Shown: positions 1 to 8,863 of the stretch, piece after piece
Layout: every line of letters begins with the position of its first letter
Numbering within the stretch: position 1 is the stretch's first letter
Assembly: GCA_001023535.1 (NCBI GenBank)
Contig: CP011020.1
Span: 5,961,265 to 6,025,264 of the forward strand
Direction: 5' to 3'
Source of the DNA: Pseudomonas chlororaphis
GTDB lineage: Bacteria > Pseudomonadota > Gammaproteobacteria > Pseudomonadales > Pseudomonadaceae
DNA: 64,000 nt
Notes under the pieces: model-generated
The model's input: the letters and a program-made list of their open reading frames with translations, nothing else
What the model was told of the DNA's origin: nothing
Database searches by the model: none
Program-made: the position numbers and the translations under genes

Positions 1-1
1 C

Positions 2-544
2 AAGGTCAGCGGGGTGTTCCTGGGCCTGTTCGGGGTGGGTATCCTGACCGGCGCCGGGCCGGTGGCCTTCGACCTGCAACTGCTGATGGGCGCCCTCGCC
101 TGCCTGCTGGCGACCACCTGCTATGGCTTTGCCGGCTTCCTTACTCGCCGCTGGCTCGATCATCAAGGGGGGTTGGACAGCCGCCTCGCCGCGCTGGGCA
201 GCATGTTCGGCGCCACGGTGTTCTTGCTGCCGCTGTTCGGCTACACCGCCATCAGCCAGCCCCCGGCCAGCTGGGGCGGCTGGAGCGTCTGGTTGTCGCT
301 GCTGGGGTTGGGGCTGGTGTGCACGGCACTGGCGTACATTCTGTACTTTCGGCTGCTCAGCTCCATCGGCCCGGTCAAGTCCATGACCGTGACCTTCCTG
401 ATCCCGCCGTTCGGCGTGTTGTGGGGGGCGTTGCTGCTGGATGAGCCGCTGGGCATGGCGCATCTGTATGGCGGGGTGCTGATTGCGGCGGCGTTGTGGC
501 TGGTGTTGAAGCCAGGGGTGACGAAGCCTGTTGAGGTAGAGTAA
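2..544 (+). CDS. EamA/DMT-family membrane transporter (5' truncated)
   Basis: The frame is open from base 2, so the start lies outside the window and about 180 codons are visible. The product is very hydrophobic, with around five membrane segments. Near the end it has the conserved stretch IGPVKSMTVTFLIPPFG followed by LLLDEP, the usual end of an EamA repeat in drug/metabolite transporters. Such proteins are inner-membrane exporters of metabolites or amino acids; the substrate cannot be told from sequence. An inverted REP pair follows the stop codon. Confidence 0.85.
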   Translation, partial: KVSGVFLGLFGVGILTGAGPVAFDLQLLMGALACLLATTCYGFAGFLTRRWLDHQGGLDSRLAALGSMFGATVFLLPLFGYTAISQPPASWGGWSVWLSLLGLGLVCTALAYILYFRLLSSIGPVKSMTVTFLIPPFGVLWGALLLDEPLGMAHLYGGVLIAAALWLVLKPGVTKPVEVE

Positions 545-549
545 GGCCG

Positions 550-638
550 TGGCGAGGAAGCTTGCTCTCGCCGGGCGCGAAGCGGCCCTCGTTTTCTGGG
601 GCGGCTGCGCCACCCAGCGGGAGCAAGCTCCCTCGCCA
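550..638. repeat. REP pair (inverted)
   Basis: Two oppositely oriented REP-like units (tggcgaggaagcttgctc and gagcaagctccctcgcca) lie between the stops of the convergent EamA and lpxO genes. The transcript could fold into a long hairpin. Confidence 0.75.
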
Positions 639-642
639 TAGG

Positions 643-1581
643 TCAGCCGAACAGCCAGTAGCCCAGGGCCGTCAGCACCAGCACCGCCAACACGGGGCGC
701 ATCACCCGGTAGGCCTTGGGATGCTTGCGCTTCCACTGCTTGACCTGACCACTGAAGCCGTCACTGAACCTCTTGCTCCAGGCGTAAGCCTGGTTGATCC
801 CGCCGACGCGTTCGTCGTCGAGGTTCTGCGGTGCGGTGGCGCGACCGAGGAAGGCACTGATGGCGCGGTTGAGACGGGTCATCAGCCGGCTTTTCAGCGG
901 GCGTTCGACGTCGCAGAACAAGATCACCCGGGTTTGCGGGGTTTCGTTCTTGACCCAGTGCACGTAGGTCTCATCGAACATGACGTCTTCGCCATCACGC
1001 CAGGCATAGACCTGGCCGTCGACAAAGATCCGGCAGTCGTCGGAATTGGGCGTGGACAGCCCCAGGTGATAGCGCAGGGAACCGGCGAACGGGTCCCGGT
1101 GAGGGTTCAGATGGCTACCGCCCGGCAGCAGGGCAAACATTGCGCCCTTCACGTTGGGAATGGCGCTGACCAGCTCGACGGTTTTCGGGCACAGCAGCTC
1201 GGCAGACGGCAGCGGTTTGTCGTACCACTTGAGGTAGAAGCGCTTCCAGCCTTTCTTGAAGAACGACCCGAAGCCGGCATCGTTGTTCTTTTCCGCAGCC
1301 CGGATATAGCCCTCGTCGAACAGGTGCATGGCCTCGTCACGAATGACGTGCCAGTTGTCCTTGAGCACATCCAGCTCGGGAAATTTGCTGCGGTCCAGGT
1401 AGGGCTTGGAGGGCACGCCGGAAAACAGGTACATCAAGGCGTTGTAGGGGGCGAACAAGGCCGAGTGATTGACGAACTGGCGCAATACCGGCAAACGCGC
1501 GCGACCGCGCAAGTGCACATACAGCGTACTGCCCAGGAACAGCAGCAATACCGAGGCCTTGGCGACAAACGAAACGGTCAT
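643..1581 (-). CDS. lpxO: Lipid A 2-hydroxylase LpxO-like
   Basis: This 312-residue protein belongs to the aspartyl/asparaginyl beta-hydroxylase family of Fe(II)/2-oxoglutarate oxygenases. LpxO hydroxylates a secondary acyl chain of lipid A at the inner membrane. An N-terminal membrane segment and a C-terminal one (near VLVLTALGYWLFG) match the LpxO layout. The metal site is visible as HRDPF (HxD) and a later His in DETYVHW, with an Arg in TRVILF as likely 2-oxoglutarate ligand. I chose ATG 1581 because AAGGAG stands 7 nt upstream; an in-frame extension to 1644 has no such site. Confidence 0.9.
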   Translation of the reverse strand: MTVSFVAKASVLLLFLGSTLYVHLRGRARLPVLRQFVNHSALFAPYNALMYLFSGVPSKPYLDRSKFPELDVLKDNWHVIRDEAMHLFDEGYIRAAEKNNDAGFGSFFKKGWKRFYLKWYDKPLPSAELLCPKTVELVSAIPNVKGAMFALLPGGSHLNPHRDPFAGSLRYHLGLSTPNSDDCRIFVDGQVYAWRDGEDVMFDETYVHWVKNETPQTRVILFCDVERPLKSRLMTRLNRAISAFLGRATAPQNLDDERVGGINQAYAWSKRFSDGFSGQVKQWKRKHPKAYRVMRPVLAVLVLTALGYWLFG

Positions 1582-1758
1582 TGTAAAACTCCTTGTCCAA
1601 AACGACTTGCGCAACGCCATCAGCCCGGCGCGACGGCCGGCCATGGTATAGAGCCTTGCCCGGGGAAGAAACCGCCCCAGGCAACATTCACTGTTGAGAA
1701 TGACGCAACAATGCCCTTCTTAACACGCATGAGCTGAACGTTGGCTGATGCAGTCCAC

Positions 1759-1883
1759 TGTGGCGAGGGGATTTATCCCCGCTGGACTGCGCAGCAGTCC
1801 CAACAACTCATCCGGCTCCATTTATCTCGGGGTCGGGTTTGGGGTCGCTTCGCAACCCAACGGGGATAAATCCCCTCGCCACA
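1759..1883. repeat. REP-like inverted pair
   Basis: The arms tgtggcgaggggatttatcc and the matching ggataaatcccctcgccaca enclose about 85 nt. They fill most of the 324-nt space between the start of lpxO and the end of cysK; I see no gene in that space. Confidence 0.75.
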
Positions 1884-1905
1884 AAAAGCCTCGATTGCTT
1901 GGCCG

Positions 1906-2880
1906 TTACTGCTGGATCTCCTGCTCGGTGAACAAATCACTGAACAACATGCTCGACAGATAGCGCTCGCCCGAATCCGGCAGGATCACCACCAGGGTCT
2001 TGCCCTGCATTTCCGGTTTTTCCGCCAGGCGCACGGCCACGGCCATCGCCGCGCCGCAAGAGATGCCGCAGAGGATGCCCTCCTCCTGCATCAGGCGCAA
2101 AGCCATGGCCTTGGACTCCTCGTCGGTGACCCGCTCGACCTGGTCGACGATCGACAGGTCAAGGTTCTTCGGCACGAAGCCGGCACCGATCCCCTGGATC
2201 TTGTGGGGGCTGGGCTTGATCTCCTGCCCCGCCATCGCCTGGGTAATCACCGGCGAGGTTTCGGGCTCGACCGCCACCGACAGGATCGGCTTGCCACATG
2301 TGTTCTTGATATACCGTGAAACGCCGGTGATGGTTCCCCCGGTGCCGACCCCCGCGACCAGCACATCCACCGCGCCATCGGTGTCGTTCCAGATTTCCGG
2401 GCCGGTGGTTTTTTCGTGGATCGCCGGGTTCGCCGGATTTTCGAACTGCTGCGGCATGAAATAGCGGGAAGGGTCGCTGGCGAGGATCTCGGCGGCCTTC
2501 TCGATGGCGCCTTTCATGCCCTTGGCCGGCTCGGTGAGCACCAGTTCCGCGCCCAGGGCCTTGAGCACCTTGCGCCGCTCGACGCTCATGGACGCCGGCA
2601 TGGTCAGCATCAGCTTGTAGCCGCGGGCGGCGGCGACGAACGCCAGGCCGATACCGGTGTTGCCCGAGGTCGGTTCGATGATGGTCATGCCCGGCTTGAG
2701 CCTGCCGGTGCTTTCGGCGTCCCAGATCATGTTCGCGCCGATCCGGCACTTGACCGAATAACCCGGGTTGCGCCCCTCGATCTTGGCCAGGATGGTCACG
2801 CCACGCGGCGCGATGCGGTTGATCTGCACCAGCGGCGTATTGCCAATGGAATGGGCGTTGTCGACGAATATGCGGCTCAT
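1906..2880 (-). CDS. cysK: Cysteine synthase A
   Basis: This 324-residue PLP enzyme makes L-cysteine from O-acetylserine and sulfide in the cytoplasm. The PLP lysine is K44 in SVKCRIG, the substrate loop is PTSGNTG at 70-76, and the phosphate-binding loop is GVGTGGT at 177-183. The [12 protein letters not shown] wording is that of CysK rather than CysM. ATG 2880 is preceded by AAGGA with 6 nt spacing; the longer frame to 2973 lacks family similarity. It is divergent from the DUF748 gene. Confidence 0.95.
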   Translation of the reverse strand: MSRIFVDNAHSIGNTPLVQINRIAPRGVTILAKIEGRNPGYSVKCRIGANMIWDAESTGRLKPGMTIIEPTSGNTGIGLAFVAAARGYKLMLTMPASMSVERRKVLKALGAELVLTEPAKGMKGAIEKAAEILASDPSRYFMPQQFENPANPAIHEKTTGPEIWNDTDGAVDVLVAGVGTGGTITGVSRYIKNTCGKPILSVAVEPETSPVITQAMAGQEIKPSPHKIQGIGAGFVPKNLDLSIVDQVERVTDEESKAMALRLMQEEGILCGISCGAAMAVAVRLAEKPEMQGKTLVVILPDSGERYLSSMLFSDLFTEQEIQQ

Positions 2881-3010
2881 GACCGGTCCTTGAGGCTGCG
2901 GATAGTTAAGCGCTTTAAGGTAAGCCTGTTGCCCATGGGCGTCCAGTTGCACCGAACGTTCGCACGGCGACAACGGTCAATGGCTTTAACAACGCTGGAG
3001 ACTGACTGAC

Positions 3011-4087
3011 ATGAAGCGTCGATACAGCTGGCCACTGTGGGGACTCGCCGCCCTCGTCGTGCTGCTGGTGGCCTTGCACTTCACCTTGCCTTATCTGGTT
3101 CGCGACTACCTGAACGACAAGTTGGCGAATATGGGCGATTATCGCGGCCAAGTCACCGACGTGGACCTGGCCTGGTGGCGCGGGGCCTATCGGATCAACG
3201 GCCTGAAAATCATCAAGGTCGACGGCAAGGTCCCGGTGCCTTTCGTCGATGCACCGCTGGTCGATTTGTCCGTCAGTTGGCATTCGCTGTGGTACGACCA
3301 TGCGGTGGTGGCCGAGGCGGAGTTCGCCCGGCCCGAAGTGAACTTCGTCGACGGCGGTGGCAACCGACAGAACTCCCAGACCGGTCAGGGCACCAACTGG
3401 CGCGAACAACTGAGCAAACTGCTGCCCATCACCTTCAACGAAGTGCGGATCAGGGATGGCCACGTGACCTTTCGCAACTTCAACTCCAAGCCGCCCGTCA
3501 ACCTGCGGGCCACCGACGTCAATGCCAGCTTCTATAACCTGACCAACGTGGTCGACACCGAAGGCAAGCGTGACGCGCGTTTCGAGGGCAAGGCGCTGGT
3601 GGCCGAGCACGCGCCCCTGGAAGTGCTGGCCACCTTCGATCCACTGAGCAATTTCGAGGATTTCGATTTCCGCCTGCGGGCCACGGACATCGAACTCAAG
3701 CGCCTCAACGACTTCGCCGCGGCCTATGGCAAGTTCGACTTCAACGCCGGCCACGGCGACCTGGTGATCGAAGCGCAGGCGACCGACGCCAAGCTCAGCG
3801 GCTACATCAAGCCGCTGCTGCGCGATGTGGACGTCTTCGATTGGCAGCAGGACGTGGAAAACGAGAAAAAGAACATTTTCCGCTCGGTCTGGGAAGCGCT
3901 GGTCGGCGCGGGTGAAACGGCACTGAAAAACCAGCGCAAGAACCAGTTCGCCACCCGGGTCGAACTCAGCGGCAATGTCCATCAACAGAACATCAGCGCC
4001 TTCGAAGCCTTCCTGCAGATATTGCGCAACGGCTTCGTCCAGGCCTTCAACGCCCGCTATGAACAGCCACCGCCATCCAAAGACTAG
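3011..4087 (+). CDS. DUF748 (AsmA-like) envelope protein
   Basis: This 358-residue protein has one N-terminal membrane anchor (about residues 8-30) and a long beta-rich periplasmic part. Wording such as RIRDGHVTFRNF and LRATDVNASFYNLT is typical of DUF748, a family related to AsmA and bridge-like lipid transporters. A role in envelope lipid handling is inference from the family. GGAG lies about 10 nt before the ATG. The gene stands alone, divergent from cysK. Confidence 0.75.
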   Translation: MKRRYSWPLWGLAALVVLLVALHFTLPYLVRDYLNDKLANMGDYRGQVTDVDLAWWRGAYRINGLKIIKVDGKVPVPFVDAPLVDLSVSWHSLWYDHAVVAEAEFARPEVNFVDGGGNRQNSQTGQGTNWREQLSKLLPITFNEVRIRDGHVTFRNFNSKPPVNLRATDVNASFYNLTNVVDTEGKRDARFEGKALVAEHAPLEVLATFDPLSNFEDFDFRLRATDIELKRLNDFAAAYGKFDFNAGHGDLVIEAQATDAKLSGYIKPLLRDVDVFDWQQDVENEKKNIFRSVWEALVGAGETALKNQRKNQFATRVELSGNVHQQNISAFEAFLQILRNGFVQAFNARYEQPPPSKD

Positions 4088-4255
4088 GCGCATCAATCCT
4101 GTAGTGAGACCGGGTCAACATGTGACGCTCCATTCAGAGACTGAATACAGCGTCTGCGTTCACAGTCGGCGGGACGTCGCGTTATAGTCGGGCACGACAT
4201 TTATTTTCGCGCGCCCCGCCTCGCCGGGCCGACGACACGTTCGAGGAATCCGCAG

Positions 4256-5101
4256 ATGAAGTTCGAAGGCACCCGCGCCTACGTGGCCACCGATGACCTG
4301 AAGCTGGCCGTCAACGCCGCCATCACCCTGGAGCGGCCGCTGCTGGTCAAGGGCGAACCGGGCACCGGCAAGACCATGCTGGCCGAGCAACTGGCTGAGT
4401 CCTTCGGCGCCCGCCTGATCACCTGGCACATCAAGTCCACCACCAAGGCCCACCAAGGCCTGTACGAGTACGACGCGGTCAGCCGCCTGCGGGACTCGCA
4501 ACTGGGTGTGGACAAGGTCCATGACGTGCGCAACTACCTGAAGAAAGGCAAGCTCTGGGAAGCGTTCGAGTCCGAGGAACGGGTCATCCTGCTGATCGAC
4601 GAGATCGACAAGGCCGACATCGAGTTCCCCAACGACCTGCTGCAAGAACTCGACAAGATGGAGTTCTACGTCTACGAAACCGACGAAACCATCAAGGCCA
4701 AGCAGCGGCCGATCATCATCATTACCTCCAATAATGAAAAGGAGCTGCCGGACGCCTTCCTGCGCCGCTGCTTCTTCCACTACATCGCCTTCCCGGACCG
4801 CGCGACGCTGCAGAAGATCGTCGATGTGCATTACCCGGATATCAAGAAAGACCTGGTCAGCGAAGCGCTGGACGTGTTCTTCGACGTGCGCAAGGTGCCG
4901 GGCCTCAAGAAAAAGCCCTCCACCTCCGAGCTGGTGGACTGGCTCAAGCTGTTGATGGCCGACAACATCGGTGACGCGGTCCTGCGCGAGCGCGACCCCA
5001 CCAAGGCCATCCCGCCGCTGGCCGGTGCCCTGGTCAAGAACGAACAGGACGTGCAGCTGCTTGAGCGCCTGGCGTTCATGAGCCGTCGCGGCACGCGTTG
5101 A
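4256..5101 (+). CDS. MoxR-family AAA+ ATPase
   Basis: This 281-residue protein has Walker A GEPGTGKT at 33-40, Walker B LLIDEID at 112-118, and a sensor-1 Asn in ITSNNEKE followed by an arginine-finger-like LRRC. MoxR ATPases act as chaperones that mature partner complexes, usually beside a VWA protein. That partner starts 34 nt downstream, so the two very likely form one operon. The client is unknown. A closely conserved MoxR/CoxE-like pair occurs widely in proteobacteria without an assigned substrate. Confidence 0.9.
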   Translation: MKFEGTRAYVATDDLKLAVNAAITLERPLLVKGEPGTGKTMLAEQLAESFGARLITWHIKSTTKAHQGLYEYDAVSRLRDSQLGVDKVHDVRNYLKKGKLWEAFESEERVILLIDEIDKADIEFPNDLLQELDKMEFYVYETDETIKAKQRPIIIITSNNEKELPDAFLRRCFFHYIAFPDRATLQKIVDVHYPDIKKDLVSEALDVFFDVRKVPGLKKKPSTSELVDWLKLLMADNIGDAVLRERDPTKAIPPLAGALVKNEQDVQLLERLAFMSRRGTR

Positions 5102-5135
5102 GCCCTCTTCGTCAACAAGCGCGAGGGCAACTGCC

Positions 5136-6314
5136 ATGCTGCTGAACCTGTTCAATGAGATGCGCGCCGCCAAGGTGCCCGTGTCGGTGCGTGAACTGCT
5201 GGACCTGATCAATGCGCTGAAACAGCGGGTGATCTTCGCCGACATGGACGAGTTCTATTACCTGTCCCGGGCGATCCTGGTGAAGGACGAACGCCATTTC
5301 GACAAGTTCGACCGGGCCTTCGCCGCTTACTTCAATGGCCTGGAGAAACTCGACGATCATCTCCAGGCGCTGATCCCCGAAGACTGGTTGCGCAAGGAGT
5401 TCGAGCGCTCGCTGACCGATGAAGAGCGGGCGCAGATCCAATCCCTCGGTGGCCTCGACAAGCTGATCGAGGAATTCAAGAAGCGCCTGGAAGAACAGAA
5501 GGAACGCCATGCCGGCGGCAACAAGTGGATCGGCACCGGCGGCACCAGCCCGTTCGGCTCCGGGGGTTTCAACCCCGAAGGCATCCGTGTCGGCGACGCC
5601 GGCAAGCGCCAGGGCAAGGCCGTGAAGGTCTGGGACCAACGCGAGTACAAGAACCTCGACGACCAGGTGGAATTGGGCACCCGCAACATCAAGATCGCCC
5701 TGCGCCGCCTGCGCAAGTTTGCCCGCCAGGGCGCGGCCGAAGAGCTGGACATCGACGGCACCATCGACCATACCGCCCGGGATGCCGGCCTGTTGAACAT
5801 CCAGATGCGGCCGGAGCGGCGCAACACCGTCAAGCTGCTGTTGCTGTTCGACATCGGCGGTTCGATGGATGCCCACGTGAAGATCTGCGAAGAGCTGTTC
5901 TCGGCCTGCAAGACCGAGTTCAAGCACCTGGAGTACTTCTACTTCCACAACTTCGTGTACGAGTCGGTGTGGAAGAACAACCTGCGCCGCACCTCCGAAC
6001 GCACCTCCACCCAGGACCTGCTGCACAAGTACGGCGCCGACTACAAAGTGATCTTCATCGGCGACGCCGCCATGGCGCCCTATGAAATCACCCAGCCGGG
6101 CGGCAGCGTCGAGCACTGGAACGAAGAAGCGGGCTACGTGTGGATGCAGCGCTTCATGGAGAAGTACAAGAAACTCATCTGGATCAACCCCTACCCCAAG
6201 GACACCTGGGGCTACACCGCCTCCACCAACATCGTGCGGGAACTGGTGGAGGACCGGATGTATCCGCTGACCCTGCGAGGGTTGGAGGAAGGGATGCGGT
6301 TTCTTTCCAAGTGA
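5136..6314 (+). CDS. VWA (CoxE-like) protein, MoxR partner
   Basis: This 392-residue protein has a von Willebrand A domain in its C-terminal half, with the metal site DIGGS at 239-243 (the DxSxS motif with Gly at the middle position, as in CoxE-like proteins). The N-terminal half is charged and helical, with a Gly-rich linker around residues 127-155. No signal peptide or membrane segment is visible, so it is probably cytoplasmic. It follows the MoxR ATPase directly and presumably links it to a metalloprotein or membrane client. Confidence 0.88.
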   Translation: MLLNLFNEMRAAKVPVSVRELLDLINALKQRVIFADMDEFYYLSRAILVKDERHFDKFDRAFAAYFNGLEKLDDHLQALIPEDWLRKEFERSLTDEERAQIQSLGGLDKLIEEFKKRLEEQKERHAGGNKWIGTGGTSPFGSGGFNPEGIRVGDAGKRQGKAVKVWDQREYKNLDDQVELGTRNIKIALRRLRKFARQGAAEELDIDGTIDHTARDAGLLNIQMRPERRNTVKLLLLFDIGGSMDAHVKICEELFSACKTEFKHLEYFYFHNFVYESVWKNNLRRTSERTSTQDLLHKYGADYKVIFIGDAAMAPYEITQPGGSVEHWNEEAGYVWMQRFMEKYKKLIWINPYPKDTWGYTASTNIVRELVEDRMYPLTLRGLEEGMRFLSK

Positions 6315-6345
6315 TCGTTGGTGCCCTTTAGGGCCTCATCGTCGG

Positions 6346-6428
6346 ATCGCCGCCCGGAGCAAGCTCGCTCCCACACTGGATCTTCGTCACACATGAGATC
6401 CCCTGTGGGAGCGAGCTTGCTCGCGATG
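6346..6428. repeat. REP pair (inverted)
   Basis: The units ggagcaagctcgctcccaca and tgtgggagcgagcttgctcg face each other between the convergent VWA and pxpC genes. Confidence 0.8.
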
Positions 6429-6431
6429 CTT

Positions 6432-7352
6432 TTAGCGGTCGAGAAAACCGCGCAAGCACTCCACCTGCTGCCGATGCGCCACCTCCTGCACCACCGGCCG
6501 CAACCGCACCTGCGCCCCCGGCAGGCATTGCGCCAACCGGGCCAGGGCCAGCGGGGTCAAGGCGCCCAGGCGCGGGTAGCCACCGATGGTTTGCCGGTCG
6601 TTGAGCAACACGATGGGCTGGCCGTCCGGCGGCACCTGCACGGCCCCCAGGGGAATGCCTTCGGAAATCATCGGCGGGCCCTGGTACTCCAGCGGCGTTC
6701 CCAGCAGGCGGATGCCCATGCGATCGGCGCGGCTGTCCAGCGTCCAGGGCGTGTTGAACGCATCGAACAGGCTGCGGCCACTGAACGCCCCGTTCTGCGC
6801 GCCCAGGATCAGCTCCAGCGGCTGAGCCTGCTGGAAATCCGGGATCAACCGGCCCGGCATCGGCCGAGGCGTGGCCGCCCCCCCATAGCTCAAGCGCTCG
6901 CCGCGAGCCAACGCCCGCCCCAGCCCATCCAACCCGCCGAGCGCTTCGCGCACCACCGTTGCCCGGCTGCCCAACACCGCCGGGGCTTCGAAGCCGCCAG
7001 GGGCCGCAAGGTAGGCACGAGCCCCCAGCACGGGCTGGGTGAGCGCCAGGGATTGGCCTTTGCGCAGGCTGAAATAGCGCCAAGGCGCCACGGCCTGGCC
7101 GTCCACCCGGGCGCCCAGGTCGGCCCCGGCCAGCGCCAGCACGCAGTCGTCCTCGGCCACCAGCGTGAAGCCGCCAAGGGTGACTTCCACCACCGCCGCG
7201 TCCAGGGCATTGCCCAGCATCCAGTTGGCCCAGGCCATCGACAGCCAATCCGCCGCACCGCCCTGGGTCACGCCCAGGTGGCGGACGCCAAAGCGGCCGG
7301 CGTCCTGCAACAGGCACAGCGGGGTGCTGGCCTGGATCAATAAGCGGCTCAT
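6432..7352 (-). CDS. pxpC: 5-oxoprolinase subunit C
   Basis: This 306-residue protein belongs to the biotin-dependent carboxyltransferase/KipA family. PxpC works with PxpB and PxpA to open 5-oxo-L-proline to glutamate using ATP. Recognisable parts are the N-terminal VLQDAGRFG-like segment, GATQGGAADWLSM-like wording, and NDRQTIGGYPRLG near the C-terminus. Its start overlaps the pxpB stop by 4 nt (ATGA), which indicates translational coupling. It is the last gene of the operon, before a REP pair. Confidence 0.92.
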   Translation of the reverse strand: MSRLLIQASTPLCLLQDAGRFGVRHLGVTQGGAADWLSMAWANWMLGNALDAAVVEVTLGGFTLVAEDDCVLALAGADLGARVDGQAVAPWRYFSLRKGQSLALTQPVLGARAYLAAPGGFEAPAVLGSRATVVREALGGLDGLGRALARGERLSYGGAATPRPMPGRLIPDFQQAQPLELILGAQNGAFSGRSLFDAFNTPWTLDSRADRMGIRLLGTPLEYQGPPMISEGIPLGAVQVPPDGQPIVLLNDRQTIGGYPRLGALTPLALARLAQCLPGAQVRLRPVVQEVAHRQQVECLRGFLDR

Positions 7353-8053
7353 GCCTGGGCCTCCTGGGGTGTGTCATCGCCGCCCAAGCGGATGAACTCG
7401 GCGCGGTCCACGGCGACAAAACGCACCGTGTCGCCGGGTTGCATCAGGCTGTAGCCGTCACGTTCACGGTCGAACAGTTTGGCCGGGGTACGGCCGATCA
7501 GGTTCCAGCCGCCAGGCGACACCAGCGGGTACGCCGCGGTCTGGCGCTCGGCAATCCCGACGCTGCCTGCGGCCACCCGCTTGCGCGGCGTATCCAGGCG
7601 CGGCGCGGCGAGCGCTTCGTCCACCAACCCCATGAAGGCAAACCCCGGAGCGAAGCCCAGGGCGAACACCTGGTATTCGTGTTCGCTGTGGCGCCGGATC
7701 ACCTGCTCCACGGTCAACCCGCTGCGACCCGACAACAGCAGCAGTTCCGGTCCGACGCTCAGGTCGTACCACACCGGCAGCACATGGCAGCGCCCAGCCG
7801 AGCGAGCATCGGGCGACAAATGGTTCAGCGCCTCGCTGACCAGCGACCGGGCCTGCGCCGGGCTCAAGGCCAACAGATCGTAATGCACCATCAACGTGGT
7901 GTAGGACGGCACCAGGTCGATCAGGTCGGCGGCGAACACCGCGCGCAGGCGCTCGCTGGCGGCGAGCATCCACGGCATGTTGTCTTCGGCGATTTCATCG
8001 AACAGGCGCACCATCAGGCAGTCCACCGCGACCACTTCCACACGTGGCTTCAT
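7349..8053 (-). CDS. pxpB: 5-oxoprolinase subunit B
   Basis: This 234-residue KipI-like protein (allophanate hydrolase subunit 1 fold) has the family wording [11 protein letters not shown], followed by LDTPR and [13 protein letters not shown]. It is thought to form the phosphorylating/decyclising complex with PxpC while PxpA completes the reaction. Both ends overlap neighbours by 4 nt: its ATG with the pxpA stop and its stop with the pxpC ATG. Confidence 0.93.
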   Translation of the reverse strand: MKPRVEVVAVDCLMVRLFDEIAEDNMPWMLAASERLRAVFAADLIDLVPSYTTLMVHYDLLALSPAQARSLVSEALNHLSPDARSAGRCHVLPVWYDLSVGPELLLLSGRSGLTVEQVIRRHSEHEYQVFALGFAPGFAFMGLVDEALAAPRLDTPRKRVAAGSVGIAERQTAAYPLVSPGGWNLIGRTPAKLFDRERDGYSLMQPGDTVRFVAVDRAEFIRLGGDDTPQEAQA

Positions 8054-8802
8054 GACGCACGCTGCCGGTCCAGCGCTTCGCGGATGCGTTGCACGGCGGC
8101 CACGGAGCTGGCGTTGTCACCGTGCACGCACAAGGTATTGGCGTGCAGGATCAACGCGCTGCCATCGCTGGCGGCCAAGGCATCGCCACGGGCAATGGTC
8201 AGGGCCTGGGCAATGATGGCTTCGGGATCGTGATGCACCGCCCCCGGCGCCTGCCGCGACACCAGGCGGCCAGCGCTGTCGTAGGCACGGTCGGCGAAGG
8301 CTTCGAACCACAACGTCAGGCCATATTCGTCACCCAGGGCCTGGGCGGCGCTGTTATCCCGGGTCGCCATGAGCATCAGCGGCAGGTCCGGGTCATAGTG
8401 GGCCACCGCCTCGATCACCGCGCGCAACTGCGCCGGGTTGGCCATCATGTCGTTGTACATCGCGCCGTGCGGCTTGACGTAGCTGACCCGTCCACCCTGG
8501 GCCCGGCAGATGCCGTCGAGGGCGCCGATCTGGTAGTGCAACAGGTCCTGCAGTTCCTGGGCAGCGTAGGCCATGGAGCGGCGGCCGAAGCCGGCCAGGT
8601 CCTGATAGGCCGGGTGTGCGCCGATCTGCACGCCGTTGGCCAGGGCCAGGCTGACGGTCTTGCGCATGATGCTCGGGTCGCCGGCGTGAAAGCCGCAGGC
8701 GATGTTGGCGCAATCGATGAAGGGCATCACTTCGGCGTCCAGACCCATGGTCCAACTGCCGAAGCTTTCGCCGATGTCACAATTCAATAGCAGGCGGTTC
8801 AC
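8050..8802 (-). CDS. pxpA: 5-oxoprolinase subunit A (LamB/YcsF family)
   Basis: This 250-residue protein begins with the family signature [11 protein letters not shown] and contains [20 protein letters not shown] and [12 protein letters not shown] chose GTG 8802 because AGGAG lies 8 nt upstream and the first residues then match the family; an ATG 45 nt further upstream has no good site. The length fits the usual 245-255 residues. It lies 61 nt after the MFS gene. Confidence 0.93.
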   Translation of the reverse strand: MNRLLLNCDIGESFGSWTMGLDAEVMPFIDCANIACGFHAGDPSIMRKTVSLALANGVQIGAHPAYQDLAGFGRRSMAYAAQELQDLLHYQIGALDGICRAQGGRVSYVKPHGAMYNDMMANPAQLRAVIEAVAHYDPDLPLMLMATRDNSAAQALGDEYGLTLWFEAFADRAYDSAGRLVSRQAPGAVHHDPEAIIAQALTIARGDALAASDGSALILHANTLCVHGDNASSVAAVQRIREALDRQRAS

Positions 8803-8863
8803 GCTGAACGCTCCTGTAGGTACTTTCTTCTGACCCTGGGGGCACACACCCCCAGGTTACTCG

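Noticed and set aside
562..1737. A 391-codon frame antisense to lpxO
   Set aside because: It starts inside a REP element and has no recognisable domain.
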